9,979 nucleotides of DNA from Methylomonas sp. (GTDB taxonomy: Bacteria; Pseudomonadota; Gammaproteobacteria; Methylococcales; Methylomonadaceae). Both the position numbers and the translations under genes were made by a program. Below the pieces are notes generated by a model. That model was given only the letters and a program-made list of their open reading frames with translations, had not been told where the DNA came from and ran no database searches. Below are positions 1-6,443 of the stretch, in pieces (the first letter of the stretch is position 1; every line of letters begins with the position of its first letter). Location of the stretch: NCBI GenBank assembly GCA_026990815.1, contig JALXCS010000390.1, forward strand, positions 1 to 9,979. Reading direction: 5' to 3'.

Positions 1-1
1 G

Positions 2-208
2 TTGTTGTTTTTTCTGAGAATCATTCTGGCCAGCGAAGTCATGGCTTTATTACTGCTTTATTTTGTTGATCCCATGCAATGGAATCAGTGGGGAGCGATT
101 GATCGCATCCTGAGTCTTGTCTTGTGGATTGTGATTGCGGGCATCAGTTATTTTCTGGTTTTACTATTAACAGGCATGGGGCCTCGGCATTTAAAGTACT
201 CAAAATAG
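2..208 (+). CDS. murJ: Lipid II flippase MurJ (MviN), C-terminal fragment
   Basis: MurJ moves lipid II, the peptidoglycan precursor, across the inner membrane. Only the last 68 codons lie in the window; the frame is open at the left edge, so the leading TTG codons are not a start. What is visible is two hydrophobic helices (about residues 1-22 and 36-58 of the fragment) and a short basic tail ending GMGPRHLKYSK, which matches the usual MurJ end (final helix, then a G-x-R-x-R/K-H-L/F-type tail). The assignment also leans on context: murJ normally sits just upstream of ribF in many gammaproteobacteria, and ribF is present here 5.3 kb further on. The stop lies 16 bp from the stop of the convergent gene on the other strand, with no strong terminator between them. 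The fragment is short, so another polytopic protein is not fully excluded. Confidence 0.75.
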   Translation: MLFFLRIILASEVMALLLLYFVDPMQWNQWGAIDRILSLVLWIVIAGISYFLVLLLTGMGPRHLKYSK

Positions 209-224
209 CAGAGCATTTTTAATG

Positions 225-2657
225 TTAAATGGCTGCGTCCTCCATATCTGGAAAAATGAACAGGATTGATAAATACAGCAACATTGCCAAAACAATGACT
301 GCCGTAAAACCAAAATGGATTGCCAGTAAAGATGCCAGCACTGCACTGATAACAGATGCGCAGCCATTGATTCCCCAGGCCCAGGGGATAAGTGATTTTT
401 CATGTTGCAATAAGCTGTCAATGGCCAAGGGAAACGGCATACCCATAAAAAAGGCTAATGGCGCAATGAGTAAAATGGTGATTACTATTTTGAGACTGGT
501 AGGTGTAGTAATCAGAAAAGCAAACAAAAATTGTAAAATAAATAAATAACTTAGGCTTACTAAAGTAATGCTGATGACACTTAATTGAAGAATTTGCTGT
601 CTGGATTTAAGCTTTACAAGCTGTCCTGAGCAATAACTACCCAAGCCGGCAAAGATCAGAAAAGCAGTTAGTGTGGTGGCTACGGAATAAATGGGATGAT
701 GCAGAAACAGGATAAATTTTTGTAAAAATGCAATTTCAATAAATAAAAAAGCCAAACCAATCGCCAGAAAATAAAAAATAACATTGAAGCGTTTGATTTT
801 ATAATTATTGGGTGCTGATTGATGACGGAAAAATCCAAAAGGCGCAAGAATAAGTACTACGCTTGTTAAAACTGCAATCAGTAGTGTTGTGATAAAAATA
901 ATATAACCGGATTCCAGCAGTGATATGCCGCCTTTATGGCGTAATTTCAACATTTCCGGCAAAGCCGACCATTTAAAAAATTGATGAAAATATGGACGAT
1001 CATTAGTCGCAGGTTTTAGATTGAACTTGTATCGTTCCATAAAACTAGCCCTTTGGTCGCTTAATAAGGCTTGAGTTGCAGAATAAAAAATAGGTTGGCG
1101 TAGCTGGTTATAGTGTTTAATTTCTGTAGTAGAAAGTCCTGGTGCATAAACAATATCAAAAGAACGCTGCTCACAAAATGTTTGGGCTTGGTTAAGTTCT
1201 TCAAAAGTGAAAATGCCGTTTTTAACGATTAAGGTACTGGTTTGCCAACTTCGGATCAGTATTAATTGTTGCTCTGGCGATTTGATGCGGGATTGCTTTA
1301 GCGCGTCAATCGCAGTCACAAAGATTTTCAAAGTATCTCTAGGAGGAATTTTGATCCAGCGGGTAATGGCAAGATAGCCATCCGCTTTTAGATGTTGCAG
1401 ATAAAGCTGCAATGCCTCAATGGTATATAAATAACTTTCATTCAAAGCATACAGGCCGGAAGTGGATGCATTGAAGGCATCAATTAAAGCCAGCTGTATC
1501 AAATCATAATGTTGTTGGGTACGGGTTAAATAATCTCTGGCATCGCCTTGGTACAAATTGATGTGTTCTTGCTGGTAAAGTCCGCCAGTAAATTGATTGA
1601 ATTGATTGTCAACCAGTTCAATCAACTGAGGATTGAGTTCGACGGCATCAATTTCAGGGGTTTTGTGATAATTCGCTTGCAGAATATCAGTGCCACCCCC
1701 TGCCCCTACAATCAGTATTTTGTTTGGCTTGTTCAGGTGAAAGGGTAATGCCGAAGATGTTTGATCCAGATAGGCCAACTGTTCAAGATGGGCAGGCTTT
1801 TGGGTGATAACGGTCATGTTATCTGCATCTGTAAAAACTGCGAGTTGTTCTAACGGTTCATGAGTGGCATTAAAACTGAGTCCGGGAACATGACGAAAAG
1901 GGATCTTGTCACTGGCAACTACACTGATTAAACCTAAAGGGCTGGATAGTTCGGTAATTATTTTTGTGCCATTAATATTTAAGATTTTGCTCAGGCCCTT
2001 GTAAGGCGAAATATTTAATTTGAAAACCAATGGAGTCATGACCAGCAAAAGCATCGAAAATGAAATCACCAGTATTAGCCATTTTTTATTGATTAAATGT
2101 AATTCCCAGCAACTAACGAGTGTGGCCAATAATCCAATGAGGCCGATAATGACCAATGCCGGTAATGGGAATACCCCATATAAAAGTAAAATAATGCCCA
2201 GGCTGCCAGCACCTGCGCCGAATAAATCAACGGCATAAATTCGTGAAACCAAGTCTGGAAAACGAAGCAAGGCCAAGCAAATTGCGGTTGCCGCAAAGAA
2301 AAAAGACAGCGCTAACAACAAAAAGATCAATAACAAATAGAATGCCTGCCAGCCATCCCAGAAAATTTCTTCAGCATTAAATGGCAAGTTTTGAGCAATC
2401 AGAAAACAGGCTATTGAACTCAGGCCAAACAGGAATAAACAGGAAAAATAAACCAGTTTGAATCTTAGTAACAAATAACGCTGGGCAATGCTTACCATGG
2501 TGCCGCTCATCCCGTAACCCAATAACGCCAGACTAATTATCATATAGGCGAAATGATGCCATTGAATGATGGAAAAAAGCCGCATTAGTAAAATTTCATA
2601 GGCCAGAGAGCTTATGGAAATCAGAGCGACGGAAATATAGGGAGGGCGCAGCTTCAT
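225..2657 (-). CDS. Polytopic membrane protein with central spermidine-synthase-like SAM-binding domain
   Basis: An 810-residue protein in three parts. Residues 1 to about 215 are hydrophobic with some six or seven helices, starting with a run of the type LAYEILLMRLFSIIQWHHF. Residues about 310-550 form a Rossmann fold like polyamine synthases: GAGGGTD near 319-324, an acidic strand end at E340, GDARD near 371-375 and ALIDAF near 390-395. Residues about 580-805 are again hydrophobic, with IEIAFLQKFILFLHHP, MGMPFPLA and PWAWGINGCASV. These blocks, and ATNDRPYF at the end of the soluble part, are typical of large proteins often annotated 'spermidine synthase' or hypothetical. The DxxDP active-site motif of true aminopropyltransferases is not evident, so polyamine synthesis should not be assumed. 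The ATG at 2657 begins just before the first helix; an in-frame TTG at 2690 would add 11 residues. Neither has a good ribosome site. It follows pcm by 72 bp and is probably cotranscribed with it. Confidence 0.8.
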   Translation of the reverse strand: MKLRPPYISVALISISSLAYEILLMRLFSIIQWHHFAYMIISLALLGYGMSGTMVSIAQRYLLLRFKLVYFSCLFLFGLSSIACFLIAQNLPFNAEEIFWDGWQAFYLLLIFLLLALSFFFAATAICLALLRFPDLVSRIYAVDLFGAGAGSLGIILLLYGVFPLPALVIIGLIGLLATLVSCWELHLINKKWLILVISFSMLLLVMTPLVFKLNISPYKGLSKILNINGTKIITELSSPLGLISVVASDKIPFRHVPGLSFNATHEPLEQLAVFTDADNMTVITQKPAHLEQLAYLDQTSSALPFHLNKPNKILIVGAGGGTDILQANYHKTPEIDAVELNPQLIELVDNQFNQFTGGLYQQEHINLYQGDARDYLTRTQQHYDLIQLALIDAFNASTSGLYALNESYLYTIEALQLYLQHLKADGYLAITRWIKIPPRDTLKIFVTAIDALKQSRIKSPEQQLILIRSWQTSTLIVKNGIFTFEELNQAQTFCEQRSFDIVYAPGLSTTEIKHYNQLRQPIFYSATQALLSDQRASFMERYKFNLKPATNDRPYFHQFFKWSALPEMLKLRHKGGISLLESGYIIFITTLLIAVLTSVVLILAPFGFFRHQSAPNNYKIKRFNVIFYFLAIGLAFLFIEIAFLQKFILFLHHPIYSVATTLTAFLIFAGLGSYCSGQLVKLKSRQQILQLSVISITLVSLSYLFILQFLFAFLITTPTSLKIVITILLIAPLAFFMGMPFPLAIDSLLQHEKSLIPWAWGINGCASVISAVLASLLAIHFGFTAVIVLAMLLYLSILFIFPDMEDAAI

Positions 2658-2729
2658 TACAGAATTTAAGGAAGTTACCTCGCTATTCAATTGAGCTCTA
2701 TAAATTTTGCCGGTTTTTTAACGGAAGTC

Positions 2730-3458
2730 TTAATGTTTCCCGGTGACGGGAACAAATCGTACTGGCAAAATTTGCGTGCTGGTGATTTTGCCGTCAGGCT
2801 GTTTTTTTATCAGCAATAATTGTTGGGTCATAAATGCAGTCCCGACCGGGATAATCATATTTCCACCCTTTTTGAGTTGTTTAATCAAGGGCGGAGGAAT
2901 ATGGCTCGCCGCCGCGGTGACAATGATGGCATCAAATGGAGCATGTTCTGCCCAGCCATAATAACCATCGCCCAGTTTTACTTGAACATTGTCATAACCG
3001 AGTCTGGTTAATCGTTCCCTGGCCTTTTTGCCAAGTTGTTCTACTATTTCAATAGTAAAGACCTTGTCAACCAGTTGTGACAAAATTGCCGCTTGATAAC
3101 CCGATCCAGTTCCCAGTTCCAGCACCTTGCTTTGTTGATCAACTTTCAACAAATCGGTCATGATGGCAACAATATAAGGTTGGGAAATAGTTTGGCCATA
3201 ACCAATGGGTAAAGGCCTGTTTTGGTAAGCATAAGATCGCTGCTCTGGCGGAACAAATTCATGCCTTGGAACAGAAACGATTGCTTGCATGACTTTAGGG
3301 TCAAGTGCTTCTTTATCAAGATAAAGACTGGTTGCTTTTACCTCGGTTTCAATTTCTTTAACCAACTGTTGGCGTTGCATGGCAAAGTCATCTGCGAAAA
3401 CGGTTGAAAAATAAAATCCCGAGAATAGAAAAATAACAATTTTTTTTGCCTTTAACAT
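2730..3458 (-). CDS. pcm: Protein-L-isoaspartate O-methyltransferase with signal peptide
   Basis: Pcm uses S-adenosylmethionine to methylate L-isoaspartyl residues in damaged proteins, the first step of their repair. The 242-residue product has the family landmarks in order: PRHEFVP (64-70), GYGQTISQP (86-94), the SAM-binding ELGTGSGYQAA (114-124), an acidic residue at the end of the next strand (IEIVE, 136-140), GDGYYGW (163-169), DAIIVTAAA (176-184) and the VRFVPVTG end. The first 22 residues are unusual for cytoplasmic Pcm: lysines, a hydrophobic stretch and VFA|DD, a convincing Sec signal peptide with a likely cut after A22. Hence the product is predicted to be periplasmic. I chose the ATG at 3458 because a GAGGTG ribosome site lies just before it; the ATG at 3470 has none and would overlap that site. 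It is first in a two-gene minus-strand unit with the SpeE-like membrane protein. Confidence 0.92.
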   Translation of the reverse strand: MLKAKKIVIFLFSGFYFSTVFADDFAMQRQQLVKEIETEVKATSLYLDKEALDPKVMQAIVSVPRHEFVPPEQRSYAYQNRPLPIGYGQTISQPYIVAIMTDLLKVDQQSKVLELGTGSGYQAAILSQLVDKVFTIEIVEQLGKKARERLTRLGYDNVQVKLGDGYYGWAEHAPFDAIIVTAAASHIPPPLIKQLKKGGNMIIPVGTAFMTQQLLLIKKQPDGKITSTQILPVRFVPVTGKH

Positions 3459-3462
3459 AAGG

Positions 3463-3468
3463 CACCTC
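3463..3468 (-). promoter_or_regulatory. Ribosome binding site deciding the pcm start
   Basis: On the minus strand GAGGTG is followed by four bases and then the ATG at 3458 (six bases from AGG to ATG). The alternative upstream ATG at 3470 overlaps this site and has only an A/T-rich leader without purine-rich pairing. The downstream ATG is therefore the better start, and it also begins a cleaner signal peptide. Confidence 0.65.
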
Positions 3469-3713
3469 ATTGAAAATTAAGCTTGTAGTTACACAAAATA
3501 ATCGACAATTAAGTGCTCGAAGGGTTCATTTATGCTGAGAATATAATGAGGACATGGCGTAGGCGGTAATCAAAGAGTTATTTTCAATAAATTATTGTAG
3601 GTTTGAGTACTGATGACTAACCAATACTTTGAAACTTTATTTCGATTTTAAGCTCAGATTGTGTTGTTAAGCAAATAAAATGACGTTTTTCACAAAATTG
3701 TACGGAGATTTTA

Positions 3714-4370
3714 ATGCGTAGATTTTTAATTATTATTGCCGCTGCCATTTTGATCACAGCATGTACCACAAATCCATATACTGGTGAGCAGCAGGTGAGC
3801 AAGACAGTTTTGGGGACGGGTATTGGTGCAGCAAGTGGTGCTGCATTGGGTGCGATTGGTGGTGCGATTGCCGGTGACGCAGGAGAAGGTGCTGCAATTG
3901 GTGCTGTCGTCGGAACGCTGGCAGGAATGGGAGTTGGTGCTTATATGGATCACCAAGAGGCGCAACTACGTCAGAAATTAGCCGGCAGTGGTGTCAGGGT
4001 GCTTCGGGAGGGCAATAATTTGCGGCTCATTATGCCTGGTAATATTACCTTTGCTACAGATTCTTCAAATATTTCGCCACAGTTTTATCACACTCTCAAT
4101 GCGGTAGCGACGGTATTAAATGGTTTTCCTGAAACCCTGATTAGAGTGACAGGTCATACTGATTCAACTGGAAGTGAACAATATAACCTTAATCTTTCGC
4201 AAAGGCGAGCTGATAGCGTAGCGCAGTATTTGGTGGCACAAGGCGTTGCTCCAAACCGTGTGGTAGCCACAGGCATGGGGGAAAGTATGCCGATTGCCTC
4301 TAACAATACTCCGGTTGGACGTGCACAAAACCGGCGTGTTGAAATCAGTATTCAACCGATGACGAGATGA
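3714..4370 (+). CDS. OmpA-family outer-membrane lipoprotein with glycine zipper (YiaD-like)
   Basis: A 218-residue lipoprotein that probably links the outer membrane to peptidoglycan. Residues 1-16 form a lipoprotein signal with lipobox LITAC; C17 is the predicted lipidated residue, and the following T18-T19 (no Asp at +2) favours Lol sorting to the outer membrane. Residues about 34-76 are a glycine/alanine-rich zipper (repeated G-xxx-G spacing), likely membrane-inserting or oligomerising. Residues about 105-215 are the OmpA C-terminal domain with GHTDSTGS and NLSQRRADSV; D150 and R165 match the pair that binds diaminopimelate in E. coli OmpA. Length and order (lipobox, glycine zipper, OmpA domain) match E. 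coli YiaD. The start has a good ribosome site (GGAG at 3704-3707, six bases before the ATG). The gene is transcribed alone, divergent from pcm, and ends 15 bp before a strong hairpin. LspA, needed for its maturation, is also encoded in this window. Confidence 0.88.
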   Translation: MRRFLIIIAAAILITACTTNPYTGEQQVSKTVLGTGIGAASGAALGAIGGAIAGDAGEGAAIGAVVGTLAGMGVGAYMDHQEAQLRQKLAGSGVRVLREGNNLRLIMPGNITFATDSSNISPQFYHTLNAVATVLNGFPETLIRVTGHTDSTGSEQYNLNLSQRRADSVAQYLVAQGVAPNRVVATGMGESMPIASNNTPVGRAQNRRVEISIQPMTR

Positions 4371-4385
4371 TCCAGAATTGATAAG

Positions 4386-4420
4386 ACAAGAAAGTGTAGT
4401 TGCGGGTTACACTTTCTTGT
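4386..4420. terminator. Perfect 13-bp hairpin between convergent genes, probable two-way terminator
   Basis: Arms 4386-4398 and 4408-4420 are exact reverse complements (ACAAGAAAGTGTA and its complement) with a 9-base loop. It lies 15 bp after the stop of the OmpA-family lipoprotein gene and 17 bp before the stop of the minus-strand membrane protein gene, the expected place for a shared terminator. The stem is A/T-rich. The T-rich run after it on the + strand (TTCTTGTTGTTGTCCTT) is broken by G and C, and there is no run of U on the minus side, so termination strength is uncertain. Confidence 0.6.
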
Positions 4421-4437
4421 TGTTGTCCTTGCCTCGA

Positions 4438-5178
4438 CTAAACATAACGCCACCAAAACCAATGTTCAACGTACAAATAATCCCTTATTCGGGTTTTAAC
4501 CAATATCAATAACAAGCCAATTGAATACAAACACCAGACAGCAGCCCATTCGTTTGGGTTGGAAGTCGTCAAATAAGCAAGGAAAGGCCCCGTAATCAGA
4601 TGATAGGCGGTGATTTTCCAGGAGCCATATAAAAATGGCAGGAAAAAGGCAGAAAAAGCATACATGTTGACTAAGAACAAATTGGCAATGGCCGGCACTT
4701 CCCAGGCGATATGCCAATTTCCAGAAACCGAGCAAATTTTTTCGCCACAAAAAGGCACAATGAACGAATCAAAATAGTCATTGAAAAGAAAGAACTTATA
4801 TTTAACTTCGTAACAAGCTGGCGCCCAATTAAATGGGTAAAGCCGAATCAGAAAAGCGATAGCTGATAAAAAGCAGAAGAAATAAACTACGCTAGAAATC
4901 TTGTTTTTGATTCGCTCGGGGATGAAATACATCGATATAGCGTTAATAAAAAAAGGCTGGAAAGCGATATGCAAATAACCCAATAACGTTGCAATTTGAT
5001 TTCCGGGGCTGGCACAATCATCAATGACTGTGTAGGTATAAGCTTGAAGCGCTTCCATCAAGGAAAAATATCCCAATGTAGCCCATAAAACCGTTGGTTC
5101 CTTTTTGTACCAAAAATAAACAGTACTGGATAATCCAATGGTTGCTAATACAGTCGATGCTTCTCCGCTCCAGCACAT
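4438..5178 (-). CDS. Seven-helix membrane protein of unknown function (DUF5765-like)
   Basis: A 246-residue membrane protein with about seven hydrophobic segments (roughly 7-24, 29-50, 62-86, 97-113, 160-183, 188-205, 211-227). No signal peptide, SAM, nucleotide or metal motif of a known enzyme is visible. Recognisable features are the start MCWSGEAS, the stretch GYFSLMEALQAYTYTVID, GYLHIAFQPFFINA, a loop with DDCASPGNQ, a cysteine-containing loop CGEKICSVSGNWHIAWEVP (144-162) and NPNEWAAVWCLYSIGLLLI near the end. From memory this pattern fits the uncharacterised family DUF5765; I cannot confirm that by search. The conserved-looking His, Glu, Asp and Cys residues near the helix ends could bind a metal or cofactor, but that is inference. 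It is a single gene between a terminator hairpin and a divergent intergenic region. No clear ribosome site precedes the ATG. Confidence 0.8.
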   Translation of the reverse strand: MCWSGEASTVLATIGLSSTVYFWYKKEPTVLWATLGYFSLMEALQAYTYTVIDDCASPGNQIATLLGYLHIAFQPFFINAISMYFIPERIKNKISSVVYFFCFLSAIAFLIRLYPFNWAPACYEVKYKFFLFNDYFDSFIVPFCGEKICSVSGNWHIAWEVPAIANLFLVNMYAFSAFFLPFLYGSWKITAYHLITGPFLAYLTTSNPNEWAAVWCLYSIGLLLILVKTRIRDYLYVEHWFWWRYV

Positions 5179-5211
5179 AATGTTTCAATTTATTCACACG
5201 AAAAACAGTGA

Positions 5212-5241
5212 ATTATACGCCGCAAAAACAAAGTGCTTGAA
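5212..5241 (-). promoter_or_regulatory. Candidate sigma-70 promoter for the seven-helix protein gene
   Basis: Read on the minus strand, an exact TATAAT (5217 down to 5212) lies 33 bases before the ATG at 5178. An 18-base spacer puts a weak -35 (TTCAAG, 5241-5236) directly beside the end of the palindromic element. The -10 is perfect but the -35 matches only about half the consensus. The transcript would have a short leader of roughly 25 to 30 bases. Confidence 0.4.
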
Positions 5242-5243
5242 AA

Positions 5244-5405
5244 TAAGTAGGTGAGCATAAATTTTTTAACAATTTTGCGCAGGATATTTTGTGATATTCA
5301 AGACGCAATGTAGGGAGCATAGTTATGTGATGTAACCGAAGTTGCAACTAAGAAGATTGCAAAATAACCCAGCAAAAAGTTAAAAAATTTATGCTCACCT
5401 ACTTA
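5244..5405. repeat. 162-bp palindromic MITE-like element with 27-bp perfect terminal inverted repeats
   Basis: Positions 5244-5270 and 5379-5405 are exact reverse complements, reading from each outer end TA, AGTAGGTGAGC, then an A/T-rich part ending in TTTTTTAAC. The symmetry continues inward less perfectly: TTTTGC..AGGATATTTTG (5273-5291) against its partner at 5360-5377, where four of about 18 positions differ. The middle (about 5295-5355) contains no reading frame of note. Size, lack of coding capacity, long perfect inverted ends and TA at both edges fit a miniature inverted-repeat transposable element, with TA target duplication as made by IS630/Tc1-mariner transposases. Because TA is its own complement, one cannot tell duplication from repeat. 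The alternative is a chromosomal palindromic repeat (REP/BIME-like) or a folded transcript. It sits between divergent genes, close to the promoter of one and 101 bp before ribF. Confidence 0.7.
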
Positions 5406-5506
5406 ATGCTAAATCGGGCTGGCGATGAAAATATAAGCGATGAATGCGGAAAGTTGGCAAATTGATGTAAAATAAACCATTTTTTACGCATTGTTGCCAA
5501 AATCAG
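5406..5506 (+). promoter_or_regulatory. Leader region of ribF, holding a concentric dyad (5454-5500)
   Basis: Two inverted repeats share one centre at 5477: TTGGCAA (5454-5460) with TTGCCAA (5494-5500), and inside it GTAAAA (5467-5472) with TTTTAC (5482-5487), separated on each side by six unpaired bases. The outer arm ends six bases before the ribF ATG. There is no Shine-Dalgarno sequence there, so the structure could act as an operator or an mRNA hairpin controlling initiation. The arms are short and could arise by chance. TAAAAT (5468-5473) and TATAAG (5432-5437) are possible -10 elements but neither has a credible -35. I do not see the features of an FMN riboswitch. Confidence 0.35.
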
Positions 5507-6436
5507 ATGCAATTAATTCGAGGACTGGACCAGCTTCGGCCACTAAAAAAAGGCTGTGTTCTGACCATAGGTAACTTTGATGGCGTTCACTTGGGGCATC
5601 GCGCTGTCATTCAAAAACTAGCACAGCAAGGTAAAGCTTTTGGTTTACCAGTTGTTGTTATGGCATTTGAGCCTCAACCACTGGAATATTTTCTTCGGGA
5701 TAATGCTCCCGCCCGGCTTACTCGTTTGCAAGAAAAGGTTCGGCATTTTCAGGGTCTGGGAATTGATTACCTATTAATTGTGCGTTTTAACCAAGCATTC
5801 GCGGATGCCGAGCCGGAATATTTTATTAAAGAAATACTGCTTAATCGCCTGAATATAAAATTTTTGGTGATTGGTGACGATTTCCATTTTGGCAAAGCCA
5901 GGCGCGGAAATTTTGCCATGCTTAAAGAAATGGGTAAAATTTACGGTTTTCATGTCGAAAGTACCGAACCTTATTTAATTGATGGCTTGAGAGTGAGTAG
6001 TACTTTGATTCGTGATGCCTTGAATGCTGGCGATCTGGATACAGCCAAAAAAATGTTAGGCAGATCTTATTCTGTTTGTGGGACTGTGGAGCACGGTGAT
6101 AAACGTGGCGCAGCCATCGGATTTCCTACTGCGAATATTCAAATGCATCGTGAAAAAACACCGATTCAAGGTGTTTTTGCGGTCATCATGACAGGTATTG
6201 ATGAACGCGAGCTTTCCGGCGTAGCTAATGTTGGAACCCGACCGACTTTTGACGGAGGAACGCGAGTTATTCTGGAAGTTCATTTATTCAATTTTGACGA
6301 AGATATTTACGGCAAGGAAGTGGAAGTCCACTTCAAGAAAAAAATTCGGGACGAGGTTCGTTTTCAGTCAATGGACGAGTTACAACAACAGATTCATAAA
6401 GACGTTGCCAGCGCCCAACAAATACTAGCAATTTAA
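5507..6436 (+). CDS. ribF: Bifunctional riboflavin kinase / FMN adenylyltransferase
   Basis: RibF converts riboflavin to FMN with ATP and then adenylates FMN to FAD, in the cytoplasm. The 309-residue protein has the usual length. The N-terminal nucleotidyltransferase half shows GNFDGVHLGH (22-31, the HxGH-type ATP site), VIGDDFHFGKARRGN (121-135) and VSSTLIR (163-169). The C-terminal riboflavin kinase half shows GAAIGFPTAN (201-210, the PTAN metal/ATP site), GVANVGTRPTF (238-248) and LEVHLFNFDEDIYG (256-269), with E257 in the place of the usual catalytic glutamate. The start MQLIRGLDQL aligns with E. coli RibF (MKLIRG...), which supports the ATG at 5507 even though no ribosome site is visible. 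It is the first gene of ribF-ileS-lspA, with ileS following after 7 bp. The gap to murJ, normally short, here contains four other genes and the palindromic element. Confidence 0.97.
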   Translation: MQLIRGLDQLRPLKKGCVLTIGNFDGVHLGHRAVIQKLAQQGKAFGLPVVVMAFEPQPLEYFLRDNAPARLTRLQEKVRHFQGLGIDYLLIVRFNQAFADAEPEYFIKEILLNRLNIKFLVIGDDFHFGKARRGNFAMLKEMGKIYGFHVESTEPYLIDGLRVSSTLIRDALNAGDLDTAKKMLGRSYSVCGTVEHGDKRGAAIGFPTANIQMHREKTPIQGVFAVIMTGIDERELSGVANVGTRPTFDGGTRVILEVHLFNFDEDIYGKEVEVHFKKKIRDEVRFQSMDELQQQIHKDVASAQQILAI

Positions 6437-6443
6437 AAAAACC

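Noticed and set aside
229..549. A 106-codon open frame on the + strand opposite the end of the SpeE-like gene.
   Set aside because: It is antisense to conserved C-terminal membrane motifs (MGMPFPLA, PWAWGINGCASV) of the real gene and has no family features of its own.
3542..3547. Exact TATAAT on the + strand, upstream of the OmpA-family lipoprotein gene.
   Set aside because: No -35-like sequence lies 16 to 18 bases before it, there is no extended -10, and the leader would be about 160 bases. The 255-bp divergent interval must hold promoters for both genes but I cannot place them with confidence.
3585..3597. CAATAA-A-TTATTG palindrome in the interval between pcm and the lipoprotein gene.
   Set aside because: A short palindrome made almost only of A and T is expected by chance in such sequence; there is no second copy to suggest an operator.
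4496..4750. An 84-codon minus-strand open frame inside the seven-helix protein gene.
   Set aside because: It overlaps out of frame with a longer frame that has consistent helices and conserved-looking blocks; it has no supporting ribosome site.
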